Notes under the pieces: model-generated
Told to the model about the DNA's origin: nothing
Databases searched by the model: none
The model's input: the letters and a program-made list of their open reading frames with translations, nothing else
Assembly: GCA_013141065.1 (NCBI GenBank)
Contig: JABFRR010000016.1
Coordinates: 1-64,000 of the forward strand
Length of the DNA stretch: 64,000 nucleotides
Source of the DNA: Bacteriovoracaceae bacterium
GTDB taxonomy: Bacteria; Bdellovibrionota; Bacteriovoracia; Bacteriovoracales; Bacteriovoracaceae
Direction: 5' to 3'
Made by a program: the position numbers and the translations under genes
Shown here: one piece after another, positions 1 to 9,863 of the stretch
How positions within the stretch are numbered: position 1 is the stretch's first letter
Layout: each line of letters starts with the position of its first letter

Positions 1-57
1 AATTCTAGTGAAGTTGAACTTCTAGAAAAACTTCATGGGGAATGTCTTAAAAAATGA
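1..57 (+). CDS. possible 3' end of a CDS entering from the left
   Basis: Frame 1 is open from the first base to a TGA at 55-57 and reads as a charged helical tail ending in GECLKK. It stops about 60 bases before the inverted repeat of the following insertion sequence. Eighteen codons are too few to name a family, and an open frame this short could be chance. It is listed only because its composition looks like a protein C-terminus. Confidence 0.25.
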   Translation, partial: NSSEVELLEKLHGECLKK

Positions 58-117
58 AGCAGGCAACGAATCACCAACTCTTATTTAGAGTGCATGACAC
101 TCGAGTGCTCAAAGACC

Positions 118-1763
118 TACAGGAATTCCCGGTGTAAATTTTCCCACTCAAGATATAAGAGAAAATATTTAATTTTTCGTAATGATTTATGCTTTCTGGC
201 CTTCACAAATCATTTCTGGCCATCTAAAAATGCTTTTCAGAGGTGTTTTATGGGGCGACAAGCAAATAAATTGAAAGTTGAAGAATGTAATGAAATTATT
301 CTATCTGAATTTTCAAAATTTAAGGAAAAGACCAATTTTTGAAATACCTCTCAAGAATTTTTTAATGTCTAGCTTTTTGGTCTTTGCCCCTAAAATCACC
401 ATCTCTTTTACAATTTGAAAATCAATTGAAAGAACATAAAATTAGAATGCACAATCTCAACTCACTTTTTAAAATTGATAGAGTTCCGTCAGATACTCAC
501 TTAAAGAGATATTTTAGAAACAGTAGAATACAATCAGTATCGACCATTATTTCAAAGACTTTTTCATATATTCAAAGATCAAAAACGCTAGAGCAGTTTG
601 AGTTTATGAAAATTAATGGTCAATCTCATTATTTATTAGCAACAGATGGATCTGGATATTTTCGATCGGAAAAATTAGTTTGTGACTGTTGCATGATTGA
701 AGAACATTTTGATGAAAACAATAAAATGACTCTTAAATTTGGACATAATATTTTGGCAGGATCAATTGTTCACCCAGATCTAAAGCAAGTTATTCCAATG
801 TGCCCTGAACCCATTATGAGACTTGATGGAAGTAGTAAAAACGATTCTGAACAAACAGCATTTAGAAGATTTTTAGCTGATTTTAAAAGAGAGCACCCGA
901 AGTTAAAAATAATTTTCTTACTTGATGCTTTGTATGCCAATGGACCTATTATAAAATTACTTCGAGAGTATGGTTATGAGTTTTTAATAGCAGTCAAAGA
1001 AACTAAAAGTCTTCTTTTTATGAGTGTAAAAGAGGGAGAGACTACTGGAGAAACCCAGTTTCACGAAAGAGTTTTTGAGTCTGGTGAAAAAGTTATAAAA
1101 ACAACAAAAATGAATTACAGATTTGCAAACAATATAAGACTCCATCAAGACAAGGAAAGTCCATTTATAAATTTTGTTCAAGTTAAAGAAGTCACTGAAT
1201 GGATTGGCAAAAAGGGAAAAGCAGAAAGGCTCGAACGTAATTTCACATTTATTACAGATATAGCAGTTACAAAAAATAATATTGTTCAACTTGCAGAAGG
1301 AGGTCGCACGCGCTGGAAAATAGAAAATGAAACGTTTAATACTTTGAAGAATAGAGGTTATAATTTAGAATATAATTATGGGCATGGTGAAAAAAACTTA
1401 ACACATAATTTTATTATGAGTATGTTTCTGGCATTTTTTGTTGACCAGATCCAAGAGATTAGTTGTTATACTTTTAAAAAATTAGTTGAAAAATTTAAGC
1501 AAAAATCAAGCTTATGGAGCAGTTTAACCAGTGCTATTGAATGGGTGCCATTATCTAGCTGGGATCAATTTTATTACCTTCTTTACTATCGTGAAATGCC
1601 ACCAGAGACAGGTTAATTTTAACGCCCGTTCTGATTTGTTTTTTATTCTTCAAAGCCATTTACCATCAAAAATAATTTTTTTCGAAAAATCGTGAATTTA
1701 TTACCCTATAACACTATGAGTTTTAAATCGGGTTGACAGGCTAAGAGGCCGGGAACTGCTGTA
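118..1763 (+). mobile_element. insertion sequence with DDE transposase, about 1.65 kb
   Basis: The transposase is flanked by an imperfect inverted repeat: TACAGGAATTCCCGG at 118-132, and the reverse complement of 1749-1763, TACAGCAGTTCCCGG, 13 of 15 identical. The similarity continues weakly outward (GACC versus GATT), so the true tips may lie a few bases further out. I could not find a target-site duplication. The element carries one gene, which is frameshifted, so it is probably not autonomous as read here. Confidence 0.6.
250..1616 (+). pseudogene. DDE transposase, two single-base frameshifts
   Basis: The long C-terminal part starts at about 390 and holds the catalytic features of an IS4-like RNase H-fold transposase: first Asp in ATDGSG, second in FLLDALY, and a C-terminal RTRWKIENETFNTLKN block with the catalytic Glu. 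The N-terminus is scattered over three frames: ATG at 250 (preceded by AGAGGTG) reads MGRQANK to KEKTNF, then a T5 run at 336-340 shifts to a frame reading EIPLKNFLMSSFLVFA, then a C4 run at 386-389 shifts to LKSPSLLQFE. Removing one T and one C gives a continuous protein of about 454 residues; 1367 bases is a multiple of three plus two, as expected. The shifts are either real decay or homopolymer miscounts. Confidence 0.8.
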
Positions 1764-1846
1764 AATCATGAAAAAAATTCACTCCATTGACGAAGCGAAG
1801 CTCCTCTTGCTAATTAGACTATAAAATCTGGCTTTTGGAGGCTTTA

Positions 1847-2335
1847 ATGAAATTCTTTTTGAGTTTAACTCTTCTTACATTCTCTCTGACCATCTCTATG
1901 ACATCAATTGCACAAACACCATATTCAATAGTTAAAGTTAAAGAATTAGGCCCAATGAGAAATAAAATTATTTTTCAAAGTTTAGATTTAAAAAAGATTA
2001 AAGGAACATCTGTGGTTAAAGGTAAGCTTGTTGCCAGATGGGGCACACAAGTTTTTGAAGTCGTAGATGGTTTTTATCAATGCAATAAAAATAATGTTTG
2101 TCGTTTAACAGACTATAATCGCATTGCGACTTTTGAATCATGTATTGTGAAGAATAATAAAGTTGCTTGTAAAAATAATTTAGCAAGTGATTCGACTTGG
2201 ACCGGGTCTTCAGATGTAAAAATTGATTCTTCACCTGATAGCACTGATGATTCATCTAGAGATATTTCTTCTCCAGATAGCTCAGTAGATTTTCCAGTGA
2301 GAATCACTGATGAGTTTAGTGATATATTTAAATGA
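1847..2335 (+). CDS. small secreted protein of unknown function
   Basis: The protein has 162 residues. I chose the ATG at 1847 because GGAGG lies five bases upstream (1837-1841); an upstream TTG at 1835 overlaps that ribosome site and is rejected. It begins MKFFLSLTLLTFSL and has a classic signal peptide ending near SIAQ. The middle part has three to four cysteines (YQCNKNNVC, ESCIVKNNKVAC), which could form disulfides after export. The last 45 residues are rich in Ser and Asp (SSPDSTDDSS), probably disordered. I do not recognise a family. It stands alone between an insertion sequence and a chemoreceptor gene. Confidence 0.65.
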   Translation: MKFFLSLTLLTFSLTISMTSIAQTPYSIVKVKELGPMRNKIIFQSLDLKKIKGTSVVKGKLVARWGTQVFEVVDGFYQCNKNNVCRLTDYNRIATFESCIVKNNKVACKNNLASDSTWTGSSDVKIDSSPDSTDDSSRDISSPDSSVDFPVRITDEFSDIFK

Positions 2336-2530
2336 AAATTATTTATTTATTTTAATTTAATCTCAAGATTATAAATATAATCTAAACTAAAAAATGTGTA
2401 TTTTGTTCTTTTTCAATACTTTGAAAATGAGTTACGCCTTTAGTTTTTTCAAATCCTGATTTATGTCATCTCAATAGCTCCCTTTAGCATGACGATATTT
2501 AAAAAAGTTGTTCTTTATGGAGTTAAGATT

Positions 2531-4213
2531 ATGGATTTTTTTAACAAACTCAATTTTAATACTAAAATTTTAATGATTGTCGGTCTTTCAAGTATTATTT
2601 GTGCAGCGACTTCTACGATAGCTTCACTCTATTTTGCCAGCAATGATCTCATTTTGGGAATTGAAGAAAAAGCTCAAACCGTTCACTCGCGGCTTGAAGC
2701 AGCTACTGAATTTGTGGCACTCCAAGGCGGATTAGAACCTATTGTTGAGAGACTTAAAACTAAATATAAATCCGATGCAGAAATGTCAGATGCAGATAAA
2801 CTTGATGTTTTAAAACAAGTTCCAATTTTTGCTGCGATGAAAATTGGGGCCAAAGATGCCGAATTAGAAGGCTATAAATTTAGAGTATTTTCCGATGAAC
2901 CAAGAAAAGCAGAAAATCTTGCCACTGCATTTGAACTTACTATTTTAAAAAAATTTGAAGCGAATAAAGATCTTAAACAATTTATTCATGAAGATGGCAC
3001 TAATGTAACAGTTTTTAGACCGGTAAGACTTTCAAAAGCACAAGGGTGTATAACTTGTCACGGACACCCGGATACAAGCCCATGGGGTAACGGAAAAGAT
3101 ATTCTCGGCTATAAAATGGAAAACTGGCAAGATGGAAAACTTCATGGTGTTTTTGCAATTGAAACCAGTATTGATAAAATTTCGACATTAAGACATGTCG
3201 GAGAAAATAGAATGAAAATTATTTTCTTTGGCTCTATTCCTATTGTTGTTTCGTTAATACTCTCATTCTTTTTAATTAAATCTCCCATTAATAGCCTAAA
3301 AGCTGTTGCTAATAATCTTGCATCTGTGACTGGTAACGTAGCAAACACATCACAAAAGATGTCAAATAATTCAACTGGACTTTCTCAGGCAACAATTGAA
3401 CAAACTGCTTCACTTCAAGAAACAGCAGCTTCTCTCGAGGAAGTTGGCGCCATGATTAAAAAGACCTCTGATAATGCGGTCTCGACTTCGGAAGCTTCAG
3501 CAAAATCACGTGAAAAAGCTGAAAAAGGAAATGCAATTGTTAGTAAAATGATCGATTCAATGGAAGAGATAAATAATTCAAATAATAATATTAGACTTGA
3601 GATGGATAGATCAAATCAAGAATTTACAGAAATTGTTAAGCTCATCCATGAAATTGGAAATAAAACAAAAGTTATCAATGACATTGTTTTTCAAACGAAA
3701 CTTTTGTCTTTTAATGCTTCAGTTGAAGCGGCAAGAGCTGGAGAGCATGGTAAGGGTTTTGCTGTCGTGGCAGAAGAAGTAGGAAATTTGGCGAGTATGA
3801 GTGGTGGGGCAGCGACAGAAATATCCCAAATGCTCTCAGAAAGTATTAAAACAGTGGAGAAAATTGTCAGTCAAACGAAAGTCAATGTTGATCGACTGAT
3901 GATTGAAGGGAAAGAAAAAGTAGATTATGGTAGTGATGTCGCTAGAGATTGTGGGGTAATATTAAGTGAGATTGTCGACAATATTAAAGTGGCATCAGAT
4001 ATGGCAGTAGAAATATCAAATGCCAGTGCTGAACAATCGCAGGGAATCGCTGAAATTTCAAAGGCGATGGGGCAACTTGATGTTGTGACTCAAGATAACT
4101 CTCAAACTTCTCAAGAGCTCTCGCAGGTGGCAGATGTCTTAAGTCATGATGCTACAAAGTTAGAAGAGTCGGTCAACGAATTATTAAAAACAATTAATGG
4201 AATAAAAGCTTAG
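2531..4213 (+). CDS. methyl-accepting chemotaxis protein with haem-c sensor domain
   Basis: This is a chemoreceptor of 560 residues. The first membrane segment is at about 14-36, followed by a periplasmic domain of about 190 residues that ends with a CITCH haem c-attachment motif (Cys173, Cys176, His177) in a context typical of the DUF3365/Tll0287-like haem domain. The second membrane segment is at about 228-252. The cytoplasmic part has the conserved MCP hairpin at about 374-433 ([23 protein letters not shown]). No clear HAMP domain is seen. It should signal to CheA/CheW in response to redox state or a haem ligand such as O2 or NO; that is inferred from the family. The start is ATG 2531 after TATGGAG, rather than ATG 2489, which would add a polar lead. 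Confidence 0.9.
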   Translation: MDFFNKLNFNTKILMIVGLSSIICAATSTIASLYFASNDLILGIEEKAQTVHSRLEAATEFVALQGGLEPIVERLKTKYKSDAEMSDADKLDVLKQVPIFAAMKIGAKDAELEGYKFRVFSDEPRKAENLATAFELTILKKFEANKDLKQFIHEDGTNVTVFRPVRLSKAQGCITCHGHPDTSPWGNGKDILGYKMENWQDGKLHGVFAIETSIDKISTLRHVGENRMKIIFFGSIPIVVSLILSFFLIKSPINSLKAVANNLASVTGNVANTSQKMSNNSTGLSQATIEQTASLQETAASLEEVGAMIKKTSDNAVSTSEASAKSREKAEKGNAIVSKMIDSMEEINNSNNNIRLEMDRSNQEFTEIVKLIHEIGNKTKVINDIVFQTKLLSFNASVEAARAGEHGKGFAVVAEEVGNLASMSGGAATEISQMLSESIKTVEKIVSQTKVNVDRLMIEGKEKVDYGSDVARDCGVILSEIVDNIKVASDMAVEISNASAEQSQGIAEISKAMGQLDVVTQDNSQTSQELSQVADVLSHDATKLEESVNELLKTINGIKA

Positions 4214-4695
4214 TCACAGTAAACATAGTTTTTATCTTTGAACGATTTAAATGCGTCATCCAGAATTTCACTGAGTGATTTGGTTGGCGCATTACAATCT
4301 GTTGGATAGAATGTTTTGAATTCTTTTCCACGAAAACTAATAGAGTAACAATTATTAGAAAGTTTTTCAGGTCCATAGATTCGACTTGTTCTTGTAAATC
4401 CAAGCCAGCTTTTGTGAGTGATGTAATCGCCTTTTATTGAAATGATTTTTCCATCATCTGTGTCTTCTTTAAAGAGTAAAGCGTATGGTTCCTTTATTGA
4501 GTATTTCAAGTTTCCGTCACATGTGATTTGGAGAGTATTTTCAATTTCATATTTATTGTCTTGATTCCAACGTACTTTGTAATCAATCCAATAACCGGCA
4601 TAGTTTTTTTCAAAAATTATTTTTTTAGTTTCAAGTGATGCACTTCCACATGAAGTAATGAGAAGAATGAGAGATGTGAAAGTCAGATTTTTCAT
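4210..4695 (-). CDS. putative lipoprotein
   Basis: The protein has 161 residues with a short lipoprotein signal peptide: lipobox LITSC, with acylation expected at Cys16. The rest is mostly beta-strand-like with five more cysteines and no recognised family. Its ATG overlaps the stop of the upstream methyltransferase gene in an ATGA arrangement (4692-4695), so the two are translationally coupled. Its stop overlaps the stop of the convergent chemoreceptor gene by four bases (TTAG, 4210-4213). Confidence 0.75.
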   Translation of the reverse strand: MKNLTFTSLILLITSCGSASLETKKIIFEKNYAGYWIDYKVRWNQDNKYEIENTLQITCDGNLKYSIKEPYALLFKEDTDDGKIISIKGDYITHKSWLGFTRTSRIYGPEKLSNNCYSISFRGKEFKTFYPTDCNAPTKSLSEILDDAFKSFKDKNYVYCD

Positions 4696-5507
4696 AAGAT
4701 AATTTTAAATCTTTCACTTAAGCTCTCAAGGCCCAATTCACTAAGGATTTGATTTAAGTTTTGAGCTGCTTTTTTCTTATTAGTGTCTGGATTAAATTTG
4801 GCAATGATTAACTCATTTTTCATGGAGTGCTCCCAGCCTACTAATTCCGTCACAGAGACTTGATATCCATGGGCCTCTAGCCGTAAACATCGCAAGACAT
4901 TTGTTAAGTGACTTCCGAATTCTCGCGTATGAATTGGATGTCTCCAAATTTCTGCAAGGCTTGTTTTATTTTCATTTTTTCCCTGCTTTAAAACAGACGC
5001 TACTTCGGCCTGGCAACAGGGAACGAGGATGAAATATTGAGATTTTTTTTGTAGGCCAAAATCAATAGCATCATCCGTGGCCGTGTTACAGGCATGAAGA
5101 GCGGTGACAATATTTATGGTTTCAGGAAGTAAGGGGCTTTGCTTAGAATCTTCTACACTGAGATTAAGAAACTTCATTCTTGGAAAATTGCATTCATGGG
5201 CGAGTGCAATTGATTTTTTGACTAAATCTTCACGAGTTTCGATACCAAAAATTTCACCTTGTTCATGTTGTTTAAAAAACAAATCATAAAGAATAAAGCC
5301 CAAATAAGATTTACCTGCACCGTGATCAACCATTGTAAAATCTTGCTTTAAATTATGATAGTCTTTGATAATGGGGCCGATGAAATTTCCCAGGTGCATG
5401 ACCTGTTTATATTTTCGACGGCTGTCTTGATTCAGCTTTCCGTCTTTAGTTAAAATGTGTAGCTCTTTTAAAAGCCGAGTTGATTGATTAGGACTGAATT
5501 CATTCAT
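4692..5507 (-). CDS. SAM-dependent methyltransferase (Methyltransf_32-like)
   Basis: The 271-residue protein has a Rossmann methyltransferase motif I variant (VDHGAGKSYLG, about residue 60), an acidic end of strand 2 (FGIETR), and a later LHACNTATDDAIDFG block. These resemble the PF13679 family that includes METTL25-type and Trm13-like proteins. PCCQ in the second half (LVPCCQAEV) is also typical of that family. The substrate is not known. It lies six bases after a 43-residue small gene and overlaps a lipoprotein gene, so the three form an operon. The start has little Shine-Dalgarno sequence, consistent with coupling to the upstream small gene. Confidence 0.75.
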   Translation of the reverse strand: MNEFSPNQSTRLLKELHILTKDGKLNQDSRRKYKQVMHLGNFIGPIIKDYHNLKQDFTMVDHGAGKSYLGFILYDLFFKQHEQGEIFGIETREDLVKKSIALAHECNFPRMKFLNLSVEDSKQSPLLPETINIVTALHACNTATDDAIDFGLQKKSQYFILVPCCQAEVASVLKQGKNENKTSLAEIWRHPIHTREFGSHLTNVLRCLRLEAHGYQVSVTELVGWEHSMKNELIIAKFNPDTNKKKAAQNLNQILSELGLESLSERFKIIL

Positions 5508-5513
5508 AAAAAA

Positions 5514-5645
5514 TTAAATACCACGTGCTTTCGTCAGTGCCAATGCTGCAATCGCAGTCACCACAAAAACCTTAATCATTTTAATGATCTTTTCTTTTGG
5601 GTTAGGGAGAGCTTTTACTTTTGTTTGTTTTTTATCAGTTGTCAT
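5514..5645 (-). CDS. 43-residue membrane microprotein
   Basis: A short ORF starts at ATG 5645 and stops at TAA 5514-5516. CCGGAGGAATA directly precedes the ATG, the strongest ribosome site in the neighbourhood. The sequence begins MTTDKKQTKVK, has a basic middle (NPKEKIIKMIK) and one hydrophobic segment (VFVVTAIAALAL), ending TKARGI. That suggests a single-span inner-membrane peptide with a cytosolic basic N-terminus. It is first in the operon with the methyltransferase gene six bases downstream. No family is recognised. An alternative is a leader peptide whose translation opens the methyltransferase start. Confidence 0.6.
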   Translation of the reverse strand: MTTDKKQTKVKALPNPKEKIIKMIKVFVVTAIAALALTKARGI

Positions 5646-5823
5646 TATTCCTCCGGAATATTATCTCACCAACACATTATCTCTTATTTTAAGGAAATCA
5701 CTAATCGATAATATCAATCAAATCATTCGTTAGTTCGACTTACATATTTGACTCAATCGCTTGGGAATAATATCGTCTCTCATACTTTTATACTATTAAT
5801 CTAATCTATAGTGAGATTTTCTT

Positions 5824-8280
5824 ATGCAGACTCAAACTTTACCAAAGCATGCGCGTGTGGTCGTTGTTGGTGGCGGAATTATTGGAACTTCTGTAGCCTA
5901 TCATTTAGCTAAAATGGGCTGGAATGAGATTGTTTTAATAGAGCGCAATCAATTGACTTCAGGCACAACTTGGCATGCAGCAGGCCTTATGGTGACTTTC
6001 GGGTCAACTTCAGAAACTTCAACAGAAATGAGAAAATACACTAGAAAACTTTACGAGTCTCTGGAAGCAGAAACCGGTCTTGCAACTGGATTTAAGCCTG
6101 TAGGCTTTATTGAACTAGCGACTGATAAAGACCGATTAGAAGAATACCGCAGAGTGAGTGCCTTTAATCGTTTTTGCGGTGTAGATGTTCATGAAATAAG
6201 TCCCAGTCAAGTCAAAGAACTTTTTCCAATCGCCAAAGTCGATGATGTGCTCGCTGGATTTTATGTCAAAGAAGATGGGCGAGTGAACCCTGTTGATGTG
6301 ACCATGTCGATGGCCAAAGGTGCGCGCATGATGGGTGTGAAAATATTTGAAGGTGTAAGTGCGACTGGAATTCTTAAAAAAAATGGCGCGGTAACAGGTG
6401 TACGAACAAACTTAGGTGATATTCAAGCTGAATATGTAGTGAACACAGCAGGAATGTGGGCCCGTCAGTTTGGTGAACTCTCTGGCGTAAATATTCCCAA
6501 TCAAGCGGCAGAACATTATTATCTGATAACTGAAGACATGAAAGAAATGACTCCTGATTTGCCCATATTAGAAGATCCTTCTTCTTATGGATATTTCCGC
6601 GAGGAAGTTGGCGGTCTGATGATAGGACTGTTTGAACCAGTGTGCGCTCCTTGGAAAGTTGAAGGAATTCCCCATGATTTTTCTTTCGGTGAAATTAATC
6701 CAGACTGGGATCGAATGGCCCCATTTTTAGAAAAGGCCATGAGTCGCGTGCCGATGTCATTAAATGTTGGTGTGAAAAAGTTTTTTTGTGGGCCTGAATC
6801 TTTCACTCCTGACTTACGTCCAATTGTGGGTGAAGCTCCAGAATTAAAAAATTATTTTGTTGCTGCTGGATTGAATTCCATTGGTATACTAACCGGCGGG
6901 GGCTTAGGCCGTGTGCTCGCTCATTGGATCATGACAGGCTCTCCCGATGTTGATGTAACGGGATTTAATATTGATCGCTTACAAGTTTATCAAAATAATC
7001 CAGAGTATAGACGTACGAGAACAGTGGAGTCTCTAGGGCTCGTGTATAAATGTCACTATCCAACTAAATCCTATGAAACAGCGAGAGGGGCGAAACGTTC
7101 TCCTTTTCATGATCGACTAGCTACGGCAGGAGCCTATTTTAAAGATGTCAGTGGCTGGGAATCTCCTGATTGGTATGCACCAAAAGGAGTTAAACCAGAA
7201 ACGGGTGAACTTTCTTTTGGAAAAATGCATTGGTTTCCTTATTGGGAAGCCGAGCATGTTGCTGCCAGAGAAAATGTCATCATCATGGACATGTCTTTCA
7301 TGAATAAATTTTTAGTTCAAGGCCGTGATGCTGGAAAATTACTTAATAATATCAGTGCAAATAATGTAGATGGGCCTGAGGGCATGATTACTTATACTCA
7401 ATGGCTTAATAGTAAAGGCACTCTTGAAGCGGACTTGACTGTCACTAAATTAAGCGCAGAAAAATATTTTGTCGTTGTCACCGACACTCAACTTCGACAT
7501 GCTCACCAATGGATGAATAAACATATTGGGTCTCAGGATCATGCTTTTGTAACTGATGTCACTGGGGCTTATGGCCAGTTAAATATTCAAGGGCCGAAGT
7601 CGAGATCTTTACTGCAATCATTAACGAGTTGTGATTTATCAAACGAAGCATTTCCTTTTAGAACGGCCCGCGAAATTGATATTGGATTTGCTCGTGTCTT
7701 ATGTGTTCGTATAACTTACTTAGGCGAGTTAGGTTATGAGCTCTACATTCCAAGTGAGCAGGCAATGCATGTTTACGACCGAATTATTGAAGCTGGTGAA
7801 AAATTCAATTTAAAACACGCTGGACTCAAATCACTTGCAAGTCTTCGCATGGAAAAAGGCTATAAAGATTACGGACACGATATCGACAATACCGATAATG
7901 CATTTGAAGCAGGATTAGGTTTTGCTGTTGATTTCAAAAAACCACATTTTATCGGCAGAGAAATGGCCCTGAAACAAAAAGAAAATGGGCCACTTACTAG
8001 AAGAATTCTGCAGGTGAAAGTCTTAAACTCCGATGTTTTTTTATACCATGCTGAAATAGTCAAAAGAAACGGTGTACCAGTAGGCTATGTAAGAGCGGGA
8101 AGTTATGGACACACTTTAGGTGGAGCAGTTGGATTAGTGATGGTTGAAGCTGGAGAGCCTATTACACTTGATTATATCAACCAGGGAAAATGGGAAATTG
8201 AAGTGGCAGGATCAACTTTTGATGCTCTGGTCTCCATCAAACCATTATTTGATCCAGAAAATAAAAAAATAAAAAGTTAA
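5824..8280 (+). CDS. FAD-dependent dimethylglycine/sarcosine dehydrogenase-like protein with GcvT domain
   Basis: This 818-residue protein has the four-part architecture of the DMGDH/SARDH family. An N-terminal FAD Rossmann motif (VVGGGIIG, about 14-21) is followed by SGTTWHAAGL with His51 at the place where FAD is covalently bound in dimethylglycine dehydrogenase. The DAO domain runs to about residue 370, an FAO_M-like spacer follows, and a folate-binding GcvT domain (about 465-720) and GcvT C-domain complete it. Expected reaction: oxidative demethylation of an N-methylated glycine with transfer of the one-carbon unit to tetrahydrofolate. The exact substrate cannot be told from sequence. It is monocistronic. 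thyA and folA, which also use folate, are in the same window but far away. Confidence 0.88.
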   Translation: MQTQTLPKHARVVVVGGGIIGTSVAYHLAKMGWNEIVLIERNQLTSGTTWHAAGLMVTFGSTSETSTEMRKYTRKLYESLEAETGLATGFKPVGFIELATDKDRLEEYRRVSAFNRFCGVDVHEISPSQVKELFPIAKVDDVLAGFYVKEDGRVNPVDVTMSMAKGARMMGVKIFEGVSATGILKKNGAVTGVRTNLGDIQAEYVVNTAGMWARQFGELSGVNIPNQAAEHYYLITEDMKEMTPDLPILEDPSSYGYFREEVGGLMIGLFEPVCAPWKVEGIPHDFSFGEINPDWDRMAPFLEKAMSRVPMSLNVGVKKFFCGPESFTPDLRPIVGEAPELKNYFVAAGLNSIGILTGGGLGRVLAHWIMTGSPDVDVTGFNIDRLQVYQNNPEYRRTRTVESLGLVYKCHYPTKSYETARGAKRSPFHDRLATAGAYFKDVSGWESPDWYAPKGVKPETGELSFGKMHWFPYWEAEHVAARENVIIMDMSFMNKFLVQGRDAGKLLNNISANNVDGPEGMITYTQWLNSKGTLEADLTVTKLSAEKYFVVVTDTQLRHAHQWMNKHIGSQDHAFVTDVTGAYGQLNIQGPKSRSLLQSLTSCDLSNEAFPFRTAREIDIGFARVLCVRITYLGELGYELYIPSEQAMHVYDRIIEAGEKFNLKHAGLKSLASLRMEKGYKDYGHDIDNTDNAFEAGLGFAVDFKKPHFIGREMALKQKENGPLTRRILQVKVLNSDVFLYHAEIVKRNGVPVGYVRAGSYGHTLGGAVGLVMVEAGEPITLDYINQGKWEIEVAGSTFDALVSIKPLFDPENKKIKS

Positions 8281-8335
8281 GAGGAGTATTTTTCCCACCT
8301 TCGATTTAGTTTCAAACTCATTGATAAAATGAGTT

Positions 8336-8929
8336 ATGAAAAAAATATTTTGTTGGATTCTTTTAGTCTGTCATTTTTTGTTAATGAGTGTCTCTTTTGC
8401 ACAAGACTATAGTCATCTCGATCCAGATGGACTTGTTCCAAAAAATTTACTGAGTGAAGCTCTCAATTTTTATCAACAAAACCAAGCAAAAATTCAAAAT
8501 CCAAAATTAATGGGAATTATTGATTTCAAAGCTCACAATTCCAAAGAACGATTTTTTTTAATTGATATGGAATCAGGTTTTGTTGAAACCTATCTCACAG
8601 CACACGGAAAAAATTCTGATCCTGATTTCGATGGATATGCGACAAAATTTTCAAATGTCGATGGTTCCTTAATGTCGTCATTGGGTTTTTATCTCACGGC
8701 GGAAAGTTATTATGGAAGTAATGGCTACTCTCTTAGGCTAGATGGATTATCTTCCACCAACTCCAATGCTCGTGCTCGAGCGATAGTCATTCATGGTGCA
8801 GACTATGTTTCACCGGGGGGAAAAATTGGAAGAAGTTTTGGTTGTCCCGCTTTAGAAGATAGGTATCACCAAGATGTCATAGACCGCCTGAAAGGGGGGA
8901 CTCTTCTTTTTGCAGGTTTAGGAAATTAA
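8336..8929 (+). CDS. secreted murein L,D-transpeptidase-family protein (YkuD_2 type)
   Basis: The protein has 197 residues with a signal peptide ending near SFAQ (about residue 22). The catalytic domain shows IHGADYVS with His153 and GRSFGCPAL with Cys170, which match the His and nucleophilic Cys of the YkuD_2 (PF13645) branch of L,D-transpeptidases. Members crosslink or trim peptidoglycan peptides or attach proteins to them in the periplasm. If the host is a predatory bacterium such an enzyme could act on self or prey wall; the sequence does not decide this. The gene follows the flavoprotein by 55 bases and converges on an EamA transporter gene, sharing TTAA at 8926-8929. Confidence 0.85.
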   Translation: MKKIFCWILLVCHFLLMSVSFAQDYSHLDPDGLVPKNLLSEALNFYQQNQAKIQNPKLMGIIDFKAHNSKERFFLIDMESGFVETYLTAHGKNSDPDFDGYATKFSNVDGSLMSSLGFYLTAESYYGSNGYSLRLDGLSSTNSNARARAIVIHGADYVSPGGKIGRSFGCPALEDRYHQDVIDRLKGGTLLFAGLGN

Positions 8930-9810
8930 TTTTTTTCTTTTTTTAAAGCAATAAAATTACCCAGAAAACATAATACCATACCCAAAAATAATTCTTTGGT
9001 TAAAGCAATATTTTCAAAGTAACTAGCGACTCCCACTGCTATCACTGGAGAAATAATACTGGTATACGCCGCTTTTTCTGCTCCGAGAGATCCCACCAAA
9101 GTTTGATAGGCCCAAAAAGCAATGACTGTTCCAAAAAGACTTAAATAAAAAAGAGAAGATAAAAAAGAGCTTGTTAGTGGAAGGCTGAAGTTTTCATAAG
9201 TTATTAATCCGTACACCAAACTAAAAATAGTGCCATAAAGCATTCCGTAAGCATTAAAGGTCATAACGGGAACTTTTAATCGGTGATTTTGGGCCGCAAA
9301 CATATTGCCAAGTGACGCACAGAAGGTAGCAATTAATCCGATGGCTATCCCAAACAATGTCATTTGTCCTAGGTCAACATCTTTGATTTCTTTCCAAAAT
9401 AAAGATGTAATTCCTGCACAGCCAAAAAATGCGCCAATAATGACGTTGTTTGATATTTGTTTTTTGAAAAAGATTTTCATGCCGGCCATATTAAAATAAA
9501 TGAGAGCAGTAAAGGTGAGGGCTACTAGTCCAGAATTAATATATTTTTCAGAAGTGTAAGTAAGAATGTAATTGAGACAAAAATTAAAAAAACCTTGCAG
9601 CATAAAAAATTTGTGATTGAACCAAGGGTAAATCAAGGTCTTTTTTATAAAAAAAATATTTATTAGAAACATAATAACGGTTGCCAATAAATATCGATAG
9701 AAAACCGCAACCACCGGAGAGGTGCTGTCAATTTGGAATTTTATGACAAACCAGGTTGTCCCCCAAATAATGGAACATAGGGCAAATAAGAATATGCTTC
9801 TTGTATTCAT
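8926..9810 (-). CDS. EamA/DMT-family transporter
   Basis: The 294-residue protein is almost entirely hydrophobic, with about ten membrane segments in two homologous halves. The N-terminus (CSIIWGTTWFVIKF) and the second-half strings (FGTVIAFWAYQTLVGSLGAEKAA, split here by loops) are typical of the EamA branch of the drug/metabolite transporter superfamily. Substrates of such proteins include amino acids, nucleosides and metabolites; none can be chosen here. It runs convergent to the L,D-transpeptidase gene and divergent from the DUF4097-like gene at 9864. Confidence 0.88.
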   Translation of the reverse strand: MNTRSIFLFALCSIIWGTTWFVIKFQIDSTSPVVAVFYRYLLATVIMFLINIFFIKKTLIYPWFNHKFFMLQGFFNFCLNYILTYTSEKYINSGLVALTFTALIYFNMAGMKIFFKKQISNNVIIGAFFGCAGITSLFWKEIKDVDLGQMTLFGIAIGLIATFCASLGNMFAAQNHRLKVPVMTFNAYGMLYGTIFSLVYGLITYENFSLPLTSSFLSSLFYLSLFGTVIAFWAYQTLVGSLGAEKAAYTSIISPVIAVGVASYFENIALTKELFLGMVLCFLGNFIALKKEKN

Positions 9811-9863
9811 TTCTCAAAACGTTTAAGTTATATTCACCTATTACTATCTCTAAGGACATATAT

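Noticed and set aside
3..27. Near-palindrome CTAG...CTAG at the left edge
   Set aside because: Short and AT-rich; no relation to the IS ends or to a gene start could be shown.
94..249. N-terminal extension of the first IS transposase from ATG 94
   Set aside because: It is basic and cysteine-rich without family resemblance, and it spans the left inverted repeat. The ATG at 250 with AGAGGTG is the better start.
1733..1763. Promoter with TTGACA at 1733 for the gene at 1847
   Set aside because: No acceptable -10 box lies at 16-18 bases; the sequence belongs to the IS end region.
5484..5711. 75-codon plus-strand ORF opposite the small membrane peptide
   Set aside because: It is cysteine/His/Phe-rich antisense of the microprotein and the methyltransferase start and has no ribosome site.
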